64,000 bases of DNA, from positions 124,001 to 188,000 of the forward strand of contig NZ_LVYD01000013.1 in assembly GCF_002077945.1 (NCBI RefSeq), read 5' to 3'. The notes under the pieces are model-generated. The model worked only from the letters and a program-made list of their open reading frames with translations. It did not search any database and had not been told where the DNA came from. Shown piece after piece: positions 50,870 through 57,727 of this stretch. Position numbers and translations under genes: made by a program. The DNA comes from Niastella vici. GTDB taxonomy: Bacteria; Bacteroidota; Bacteroidia; Chitinophagales; Chitinophagaceae. The stretch's first letter is position 1. Each line of letters begins with the position of its first letter.

Positions 50870-51036
50870 AAGCAGTGAATTAATTTTTCAAAAGTTACTA
50901 TTTACTTCATAATTTACCATAAATCGTCTTCATTATTAACCTCTTATCTTTCCAGGACGTCCCACCTCTTTTCACGCCTTCCCGAAGCTTTACTTTGTAC
51001 AGGTAAACCTATTTGTGAGAACGTAAACAGTGATGT

Positions 51037-51357
51037 ATGAGTGAGGTAAATAACAATGCACCGTTTTTGCTAATTCAGAAACCTCAGGAACTAATCAAAT
51101 TATTTGAGGGATTGATTGACCGTAAGATCCGGGAAATCGGTACCCTAACCCCAACACCGCCCATCAGTGTGGCTGGTGAATCTCCCTTCCTTTCCACCAA
51201 GGATATTCAGAAGATTTTCAACGTCAGTCGCCAGACAATAAACGACTGGCGTAAGTCCGGTCTGCTGCCTTCCATCAAGATAAAATCCCGACGGTATTTC
51301 ATCCGGGATCAGGTGCAGGCCCTGCAACAGAAATGGGTAACATCAGGTAATCAGTAA
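51037..51357 (+). CDS. HTH_17/excisionase-like DNA-binding protein (106 aa)
   Basis: The C-terminal half is a MerR/excisionase-type winged helix: PFLSTKDIQKIFNVSRQTINDWRKSGLLPSIKIKSRRYFIRDQV. It lies 30 bp upstream of primase B, a position that small excisionases occupy in Bacteroidetes mobilizable elements. Module A lacks a copy. Probably regulates excision or mob-gene expression. Confidence 0.8.
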   Translation: MSEVNNNAPFLLIQKPQELIKLFEGLIDRKIREIGTLTPTPPISVAGESPFLSTKDIQKIFNVSRQTINDWRKSGLLPSIKIKSRRYFIRDQVQALQQKWVTSGNQ

Positions 51358-51386
51358 ACATTATTAACCATGTAAATTTTACGCGT

Positions 51387-52346
51387 ATGGCTACGTGGGC
51401 TTTGACTTGTGCAGAAGCGAAAAAAATTGATCTGGTGGATTACCTGGCCAGCCTTGGCTACCACGCACAAAAAGTATCACACCCGGATTACTGGTTTCTG
51501 TCACCATTCCGGGTAGAAAAGACCGCCTCCTTTAAGGTCAATCGAAAGCTGAATGTGTATTTCGATCATGGTACAGGTATGGGCGGTGACCTGATAGATT
51601 TCGGTACCCGGTTTTATAACAGTTCAGTATCAGAATTCCTGCACCGTATAGCCGGGCAACTGAACCGGAATACGCTTTCTTTTCACCCGCCAATGCAGAC
51701 CTCAAAAGAAGATTTGCAGCTCCCCGTTCGTGATACATTTTCTGCTGGTGAAAAGAAAAAAAACCGGGACGGTAAAATCCTCATTATTGACGACCATCCG
51801 ATAGCCTCTAATCCGTTGTTAGAATACCTTAAAAAGAGATGCATCCCCGTGGAAGTTGCAGATCGCTTTTGCCGTGAAGTAGACTTCCTTTTGTATGACA
51901 AAAAACATACAGTAATCGGCTTTAAAAATAACGCTGGCGGATATGAATTACGCAGCGAAAATTTCAAGGGTAGCAGCTCCCCGAAAGAGGTAACTTTTAT
52001 TGACAATCGAACAGACAATGTTGCCGTATTTGAAGGCTTTTTCAGCTTCCTTTCTTTTTGCACTGTCAATAAAAATCAAACAGCCACACTGACAAATTGC
52101 CTGGTATTAAACTCCCTCGCTTTTCTTGAAAAGGGCCGTCCATTAATGGAAAAACACAGGCAGGTGCATTTTTTCTTAGACCGGGATACGGCAGGTAAAA
52201 AGCATACCCTTCAGGCTTTGGAATGGGATAAAGAGAAGTACATCAACCGTAGCAACTATTATGAAAACCATAAGGATTTAAACGAATGGCTTATTCATAA
52301 TAACCACAACCTAAGGCAAAGCCTTAGACCAGGAAGACTGCTTTGA
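51387..52346 (+). CDS. DnaG-type primase with toprim domain (module B)
   Basis: 319 residues: CAEAKKIDLVDYLASLGYHAQKVSHPDYWFLSPFRVEKTASFKVN, GGDLIDFGTRFYNSSVSEFLHR, KKHTVIGFKNNAGGYELRSENFKGSSSPKEVTFIDNRTD and FLDRDTAGKKHTLQAL. Same layout as the module A primase, with long identical blocks, but clearly diverged. Its stop codon lies at the edge of the candidate oriT. Confidence 0.85.
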   Translation: MATWALTCAEAKKIDLVDYLASLGYHAQKVSHPDYWFLSPFRVEKTASFKVNRKLNVYFDHGTGMGGDLIDFGTRFYNSSVSEFLHRIAGQLNRNTLSFHPPMQTSKEDLQLPVRDTFSAGEKKKNRDGKILIIDDHPIASNPLLEYLKKRCIPVEVADRFCREVDFLLYDKKHTVIGFKNNAGGYELRSENFKGSSSPKEVTFIDNRTDNVAVFEGFFSFLSFCTVNKNQTATLTNCLVLNSLAFLEKGRPLMEKHRQVHFFLDRDTAGKKHTLQALEWDKEKYINRSNYYENHKDLNEWLIHNNHNLRQSLRPGRLL

Positions 52347-52413
52347 GTTTTTAGTAGCAAGCTATGGTTTTGTCGGACCAAAACCTTTTTCCCTCATCCG
52401 CCTGCCGGCGGAT
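52347..52413 (+). other. Candidate oriT of module B
   Basis: TAGCAAGCTATG (52355-52366), inverted repeat GGTTTTG/CAAAACC (52366-52372 with 52379-52385), then ATCCGCC-TGCC-GGCGGAT (52396-52413). Same order, spacing and core as in module A. Confidence 0.65.
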
Positions 52414-52464
52414 TCTGGATCATTTGAAAGACAATCATTTTTAAAACTAAAGTGAAGAAGGATT

Positions 52465-52845
52465 ATGAAGCAGATGTATCAAACGATCAAAAACAAGGGC
52501 GGACGCCCTAAAAAGCACCTTAAGAAGGATTGCAGGGTAAGCGTTAGGTGTTCCTATATCCAGCGCAAGGCCATCCAGGCGAAAGCAAAATCGGTAAAAT
52601 TTTCTGTATCGGAATACCTTTTAAAAATGGGCCTGACCGGTAATATTGACAGGCGTGAAAAGGTATTGCCAAAGGAAGTTTTACAGTTAATTGGAACACT
52701 TAATCACACTGCTGCCAACCTCAATCAGATCGCCAAAAAACGAAATGGTATTGAGCCGTTAACGGCTTTTGACCGGGCCGATTTACTCGTTCAATCAGGC
52801 ACGCTGAAACAGCTTACTGAAACCATAAACAACTACCTGAAATGA
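52465..52845 (+). CDS. mobC: MobC-like relaxosome protein (module B)
   Basis: 126 residues: KNKGGRPKKHLKKDCRVSVRCSYIQRKAIQAKAKSVKFSVSEYLLKMG and LIGTLNHTAANLNQIAKKRNGIEPL. Paralogue of the protein at 44904 with the same length. It overlaps the relaxase gene by 4 bp. Binds the transfer origin and assists nicking, from family knowledge. Confidence 0.85.
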   Translation: MKQMYQTIKNKGGRPKKHLKKDCRVSVRCSYIQRKAIQAKAKSVKFSVSEYLLKMGLTGNIDRREKVLPKEVLQLIGTLNHTAANLNQIAKKRNGIEPLTAFDRADLLVQSGTLKQLTETINNYLK

Positions 52846-53867
52846 TCGGCAAAGTCATCACTGGAAATTCCTTTTACCACTGCTTTAAATACTGTCTGGA
52901 AGATAATAAAAACTTATCTGAAGAACAGAAGCTAGAGCTGTCTAAAAAGGATAATGTACAACACAAGGAGCGGGCCGAAGTGCTGTATTATAATAACTGT
53001 TTTGGAAACGTAAACGAGCTGACCAGCCAGTTCAGCGAAGTCAGCAAATTAAGCCGCCGGGTAGAAAAGCCTGTTTTTCATTTCACGCTTAGTTTGGCAC
53101 ATGGGGAAAATCTCTCCAAAAATCAGCTGATAGAAATTGCTCAGGCGTGTACAGAGTCATTTAAAGTAGATCAAAACCAGTATGCCGTCATACTGCATAA
53201 AGACACACATGCGCAGCACATCCATATCGTTGCCAACCGGGTGGGTTATGATGGCAAGGTGGCCAGCAACAGCAACAACTATCGACAAATGGCTAACCTG
53301 TGCCGGAAGTTGGAAATAAAGCATCAGTTAAAACAGGTGCTAAATCCGCGGCCCTTCTTACCCAAAGTACAGCGATTGATTCCCCGGCAAAACGCCCGGA
53401 TGGATCGATTAAAAACGAACATCCGCCAGGTGCTGCAGCAGGTAAAAACGATCGAACAGTTTGAGCAAAAAATGAACTCCCTGGGCTACCAGGTATTAAA
53501 GGGACGGGGTATTGCTTTTATCGACAATAAAAAAGTAAAGATCAAGGGCAGTGAAGTCGGATACTCATTAATGACAATTGAGAGATTGCTCAGTCAGGAA
53601 CAAACACAAAAACTGGTGCGGAAAGCGCAACAAGGTGAACCGGAAGGGTTGCCCAAACAAAAGCAAACCGGGGCCTCGAATAGTTCAGGGAAGGGGGTGC
53701 AAAAAGTGGTTGAAAAAATGCCGGAAAAGCAGAACGAAATACCGCTGCCCGGTATGCATAAAAATCAGCTACTCGAAGCATTGCTGAAGTCTGAGCAGGT
53801 AGATGCGCCTGGTCCATTTTTATACAAAAAAAAGAAAAAGAAGAAAAAACACGGACACCAGCTGTAA
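52842..53867 (+). CDS. mobA: MobA-type relaxase (module B)
   Basis: 341 residues. Same N-terminus and metal motif as the module A relaxase: HKDTHAQHIHIVANRVGYDGKV (His119, His126, His128), FEQKMNSLGYQVLKGRGIAFIDNKKVKIKGSEVGYSL. The C-terminal part is basic and ends in a Lys-rich tail (YKKKKKKKKHGHQL). Relaxase that starts transfer. Confidence 0.9.
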   Translation: MIGKVITGNSFYHCFKYCLEDNKNLSEEQKLELSKKDNVQHKERAEVLYYNNCFGNVNELTSQFSEVSKLSRRVEKPVFHFTLSLAHGENLSKNQLIEIAQACTESFKVDQNQYAVILHKDTHAQHIHIVANRVGYDGKVASNSNNYRQMANLCRKLEIKHQLKQVLNPRPFLPKVQRLIPRQNARMDRLKTNIRQVLQQVKTIEQFEQKMNSLGYQVLKGRGIAFIDNKKVKIKGSEVGYSLMTIERLLSQEQTQKLVRKAQQGEPEGLPKQKQTGASNSSGKGVQKVVEKMPEKQNEIPLPGMHKNQLLEALLKSEQVDAPGPFLYKKKKKKKKHGHQL

Positions 53868-53898
53868 CAGAATCATTTAAATCAAAAAACTATTATTT

Positions 53899-54273
53899 AT
53901 GAATGAAGATAAATATGAAACATTGGAGCTGGCAGTAAAAGAGCAAGCGGAGGAACTGACAAAGCTCAGCCAGCAAATACAGGATCTTGTTTCAATTGTA
54001 AGTATCTTAAAGGATACCGTAGGCAGTTTTTCAGAAAAACTGGCTACCCAAAAGATAACAGCTGAAGCTGATACCCGGCCGGTTCAGAAAATTGTAGACA
54101 GCGCATTTTTGAAGATAAACTTTATGTTTGAAAATGCCCTGCAGAATAAGCGACCCAATAATCTACAGGTATTCTTTCAATCGGATGCCAAAAAATGGGC
54201 GGTGATAATGGTTATCACTGTTATTTTCCTTACCTATTCATATTGGTTTAGCCTCCACTACCTGGGAAGTTAA
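53899..54273 (+). CDS. Single-TM mobilization-operon protein (124 aa)
   Basis: N-terminal coiled coil (LELAVKEQAEELTKLSQQIQDLVSIV, SILKDTVGSFSEKLA) and a C-terminal membrane segment (KWAVIMVITVIFLTYSYWF, ~100-118). Last gene of module B, same place and topology as the 181-aa protein in module A; sequence identity is low. Function unknown. Confidence 0.65.
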   Translation: MNEDKYETLELAVKEQAEELTKLSQQIQDLVSIVSILKDTVGSFSEKLATQKITAEADTRPVQKIVDSAFLKINFMFENALQNKRPNNLQVFFQSDAKKWAVIMVITVIFLTYSYWFSLHYLGS

Positions 54274-54296
54274 AACTAACATAAAGACCTTTATGT

Positions 54297-54328
54297 AAAA
54301 GCCCTGATGTAGAAACATCGGGGCTTTT
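54297..54328. terminator. Terminator of mob module B
   Basis: AAAAGCCCTGATGT pairs with ACATCGGGGCTTTT; related to the one at 43267-43297. Confidence 0.8.
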
Positions 54329-54380
54329 GGTAATGGTACTGATTAGTGATATTTTAAATGAAACAGTGTGTATTTCCAAC

Positions 54381-54821
54381 TTAATCCTCACTACCATTTT
54401 TCAATAGCCGCTCATATTTATTTTTATAATGTAAAATATAGCAATCTGGCCAGGCTCTTACACTTGTACCGAACATTAATTGATCCAGTTGCGCCAAAAA
54501 CATTTGATTGCCTTTTATATCCCAGCAGAATTCAACCATCCTTTCCAGCATTTTGCACAACGTGTCAAAATTGAACGTTCCTACTTCCTGTTTTAATTTG
54601 TCGGCAACATCACTTGAGGCAAAGGCCCTCAATACCGATGCAGAAGCAGTTGGGTAATATCCAATGAAATCGTCAAATTGCGTACCTCCTAAAAGATAAT
54701 AGACTACTACTGCGATCTGTTCATCATAGCTTTTAACATCCCTTTCTTCACTCAAATATTTTTCTATTAGATCTAATACACCACCTTCTGTAAGTTCATT
54801 GTCTTTGTCTTTATTGCCCAT
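54381..54821 (-). CDS. Small protein of the module companion family (146 aa)
   Basis: NFDTLCKMLERMVEFCWDIKGNQMFLAQLD matches the 161-aa protein of module A. The rest is acidic and helical (GGVLDLIEKYLSEERDVKSYDEQIAV; ASASVLRAFASSDVADKLKQEVG). Co-directional with the 304-aa gene and 31 bp downstream of it. Function unknown. Confidence 0.6.
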   Translation of the reverse strand: MGNKDKDNELTEGGVLDLIEKYLSEERDVKSYDEQIAVVVYYLLGGTQFDDFIGYYPTASASVLRAFASSDVADKLKQEVGTFNFDTLCKMLERMVEFCWDIKGNQMFLAQLDQLMFGTSVRAWPDCYILHYKNKYERLLKNGSED

Positions 54822-54852
54822 AAATTACGTTTGAAGATTAGGTAAACACTGT

Positions 54853-55767
54853 CTATCCATGGGCATAAAGATGCGCCGCTGACCTAATAAGGCATAAGAC
54901 ATAACGATGTGTATCTAAAAGCTGGCTTCGGCAAAAAAGGTCATCAGGCCAATTACCTGTATAACAAATGCCAGCTTCCAGCCAATCTTCCAATTCCCTA
55001 TCGATGTATGTTGTGGGGTACTTTTCAAAAAAATCCGTAACCCCTTTTTGCGGCTTCTTCATTTGTTCCTGGCTTAAAACAGAGACTGTATACGCATACG
55101 GGTTCTTCTTCCCGGTAGTTTCAGTATTATCTCCATGAATAATATATAGGGCATCGACCATTACAAGCAGATCGTCATGAAATGTCTTAAGCTGTTCGCG
55201 TTTATCAGCTTCATCATATGCGCAGCATTCAGTCAAAAGGCCAATAACCAACCAGGCTTTTATCTGATCGCTGGTGAACAACCCTTCAGGTTTAAACACT
55301 TGCTTTATTACATATACAGGATCTTCTTCGGCATATTCTATAAGCCTTTTTTGCTTACATAAATTTAGATCGGAGATTTCATTTGCCGCAGGATCTTTGG
55401 CGAAAGTGGAAGTATCATGCTCATTTGGTATTCCATTAGGGGATGTTGAGAGCTGTTTAGATTTAAGCACAAACGCCGCTTCAACAACCTCCTCCATTTT
55501 TTCATAAAAATAAATATGATTGCTTCGCTCAAGCGGTTCACTTGCAATGCCCCCGGGACTCGATATAATTGTGGTTAACCACTGCCATAATATTTCACGG
55601 GTTTCATTTAAATGATAACCCTGAAAAAAATCATCAAAAACAAGAAGGGGATTGTTTAGTTGTTCCTCAGTGAGGCGTATCGGCTGGTTGTACCATTGAG
55701 GGTGATTGTTGTGGGCTTTACCGTAAAAGGATATCCCAGGACGGGAATTGGTTAATGGCTCATTCAT
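54853..55767 (-). CDS. Helical-repeat protein, three repeats (304 aa)
   Basis: HNNHPQWYNQPIRLTEEQ at the N-terminus is almost the same as NNHPHWHNQPLRLTKEQ in the 307-aa protein. Three repeats (~15-100, ~135-220, ~222-304) with VFDDFFQGYHLNETREILWQWLTT, VYVIKQVFKPEGLFTSDQIKAWLVIG and TDFFEKYPTTYIDRELEDW blocks. Paralogue of the module A gene; its 5' region on this strand carries the structured segment at 55856-55968. Confidence 0.7.
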   Translation of the reverse strand: MNEPLTNSRPGISFYGKAHNNHPQWYNQPIRLTEEQLNNPLLVFDDFFQGYHLNETREILWQWLTTIISSPGGIASEPLERSNHIYFYEKMEEVVEAAFVLKSKQLSTSPNGIPNEHDTSTFAKDPAANEISDLNLCKQKRLIEYAEEDPVYVIKQVFKPEGLFTSDQIKAWLVIGLLTECCAYDEADKREQLKTFHDDLLVMVDALYIIHGDNTETTGKKNPYAYTVSVLSQEQMKKPQKGVTDFFEKYPTTYIDRELEDWLEAGICYTGNWPDDLFCRSQLLDTHRYVLCLIRSAAHLYAHG

Positions 55768-55855
55768 GTGAAAGAATTTAGGTTAATGAAATAGTTTATG
55801 AGCCTAAAAAGAAAGGAAGGTTCCCGGGGCGGATTAAAACGGGCCGAAAAACTAA

Positions 55856-55968
55856 AGGGTTGGAACCTACCTGCCTTTCGTCCGACGGGCTCTGACAAAG
55901 CCCCCGCTTTCGCGGCCACATTCAAAAGACATAAGTAGGCCCAACCCTATAGTGCAATATAGGAATTG
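55856..55968. ncRNA. Structured RNA candidate
   Basis: An outer stem, AGGGTTGG (55856-55863) with CCAACCCT (55941-55948), continues as CCTAC/GTAGG (55866-55870 with 55935-55939). It encloses hairpins GGGCT-7-AGCCC (55887-55903) and CCGC-TTTC-GCGG (55904-55915). A further hairpin, CCTATA/TATAGG, follows (55946-55963). Either strand could be used: plus leads to the XRE gene, minus to the 304-aa gene. No ribozyme or riboswitch core that I know fits. Confidence 0.5.
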
Positions 55969-56089
55969 GGCGCTTACTTTGCCTCACATGTGGTGAATTG
56001 TCAGATTCGTCGGGTGAGACTCAGTATTCGCAATACCAATAACGGTACCCAGTATGTTTATTTTTAGGGTATCTGTTATAAAGTTACAA

Positions 56090-56108
56090 TGCTTAGTATT
56101 ACTAAGCA
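56090..56108. promoter_or_regulatory. Operator-like palindrome before the third XRE gene
   Basis: TGCTTAGTA-T-TACTAAGCA, perfect arms of 9 bp, 35 bp before the regulator start. Different from the TCACCTA operators at 40.3 kb. Confidence 0.65.
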
Positions 56109-56142
56109 AGAAATTTTATAGATTTCTTTCCTTGGGACTAAT

Positions 56143-56400
56143 ATGACTAGTCCGCAGAAAACAAAGTTTGAAATGGCTGTGATCGATAAGGTTACGGAAA
56201 TGCGAAGAAAAAAGAACCTGTCTCAGGATGAGATTGCCATCATATTAGGTTTAAGCAGGGGATATATAGGCCAGATTGAAAGTCCTAATAGCCCTAGTAC
56301 ATATAATATAAATCACCTTAATAGACTTGCTTACGAGCTCGGCTGTTCGCCTCAGGACTTTATGCCTAATAAACCGATTGTAGAAGAAGGCTGGGATTAA
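56143..56400 (+). CDS. Small XRE-family regulator (85 aa)
   Basis: FEMAVIDKVTEMRRKKNLSQDEIAIILGLSRGYIGQIES is the helix-turn-helix. YNINHLNRLAYELGCSPQDFMPNKP is shared with the two module A regulators. It is divergent from the 304-aa gene, as the module A regulators are from the 307-aa gene. Confidence 0.8.
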   Translation: MTSPQKTKFEMAVIDKVTEMRRKKNLSQDEIAIILGLSRGYIGQIESPNSPSTYNINHLNRLAYELGCSPQDFMPNKPIVEEGWD

Positions 56401-56450
56401 TTTTATCAGGAATTAAAGCCTGATCCCTTTTCAAAAGGTATATTTCAGAT

Positions 56451-57368
56451 TTATTTCTGGCCTATTTCTAATTCCCGTATTTTCTTATCCACAGCTTTTG
56501 CCAAGAGCCGAAATCCTGACTGTCGTGCTGTTTCGGCTAAATTGGTAAGTGTAATAAGCAGCTGTCTTAATTCACCTTTATCACCATAATGGTATAGCCC
56601 TTTATCCTTAAAATTATTGATCTCCTCCACCCAGGTATCTTTAGTTTTACCGTTCACAGCATGAAACAACTCAGCTACAGATTCAAACTTATTCGGCTTT
56701 GTGTAATCGATCTTTTCTAAATTCCCTTTCTCAGCCAGCAGATCAAAAAGGATCAGAATTTGCCTTTTTGTAAACACCCCCTTTTGCTTTCCCTTCAATT
56801 CATTTGTACCGGAAAGGACGGTACCGTTATATTCAGTAAAGTAATGGCAAGTATTGTTGTATACCTTATTTTCGAGACGGCATTGAACGATGGTTATTTC
56901 CGGGGCTGGCATGTTGCCAGAACCGTTAATTTGGTCAATTGCATTATGTAGGGCTTTTTTAAAGTCGATCTCAACATCGATTAAGAAATCCTGCAGTATG
57001 GTATGGTGCCGGTTGATCAGCTGTTTATTTAGCTGTTCGACAAGCAATGGATAATACCAGTCACCTAGGGTAAAAACGTAATACAAAACAGCGGTAATAC
57101 AAGAGAAAATGTACTTAATGGCGTGCAAGGTGCGGTAATGTGTGATGTATGCCAGCGGTAAAGCAATCAGAGAATCGTGCCTGCTTTTGGCCTTGAAGAG
57201 TTGGTAAAGCCTATAGTGACCTAGTAAACGTTGGGATATGTCCTGGTTATACCATCCTGACCATTCCAGGAACCGGCAACCGAGCAGGCCAGTTATATTA
57301 TTCAACTTATCTTTCCAGCTATAATCACGATCAGGTGATTTCACGGGATGCAACACACTTAAATCCAT
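56451..57368 (-). CDS. Hypothetical protein (305 aa)
   Basis: Mostly helical. LHAIKYIFSCITAVLYYVFTLGDWYYPLL is strongly hydrophobic and could be buried or membrane-facing. The C-terminal half (KGVFTKRQILILFDLLAEKGNLEKIDYTKPNKFESVAELFHAVNGKTKDTWVEEI) reads as a regulatory or DNA-binding helical domain, somewhat like RteC, but this is not certain. It converges with the XRE gene and is probably island-specific. Confidence 0.5.
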   Translation of the reverse strand: MDLSVLHPVKSPDRDYSWKDKLNNITGLLGCRFLEWSGWYNQDISQRLLGHYRLYQLFKAKSRHDSLIALPLAYITHYRTLHAIKYIFSCITAVLYYVFTLGDWYYPLLVEQLNKQLINRHHTILQDFLIDVEIDFKKALHNAIDQINGSGNMPAPEITIVQCRLENKVYNNTCHYFTEYNGTVLSGTNELKGKQKGVFTKRQILILFDLLAEKGNLEKIDYTKPNKFESVAELFHAVNGKTKDTWVEEINNFKDKGLYHYGDKGELRQLLITLTNLAETARQSGFRLLAKAVDKKIRELEIGQK

Positions 57369-57727
57369 ACTTCACAATTTTCTATTTAAAAATAAGGAAT
57401 AAAATGTCAGTTTATGTAAAGTAACCCCTTCAAAATTTGTAAGGGTCAAAATTTTATCTGGGGATCGTCAAGTTAGAATTGCAATACCACAATTCATCAC
57501 CCAATAGCCTGCCGAGCGCTTCCCTATGATTTTATCAATACTTTATTTTTAAACCTATAATGCTTACAAGTTCGATCGTAAGTTATTGATAATGAACCGA
57601 ATGTTTTTAATTTTAGAATGTTATTCCTTTTCTTTTACGAAAGAGCCTCGCATACACATAGCTGACATTTAATAAAAATTATTATTACATTAGCCATCAA
57701 GTGTAAAATTGTACTTTACCCTGATTT
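57369..57727. other. Intergenic region before hsdR
   Basis: 359 bp of AT-rich DNA. I see no gene, terminator or clear promoter. The hsdR start at 57728 has no strong ribosome-binding site. Confidence 0.3.

Noticed and set aside
55856-55968. Hammerhead ribozyme
   Set aside because: CTGACAA resembles but does not match CUGANGA, and the GAAA and cleavage-site elements are missing.
56451-57368. Firm assignment as RteC
   Set aside because: The similarity is only in general layout; I could not confirm the conserved residues.
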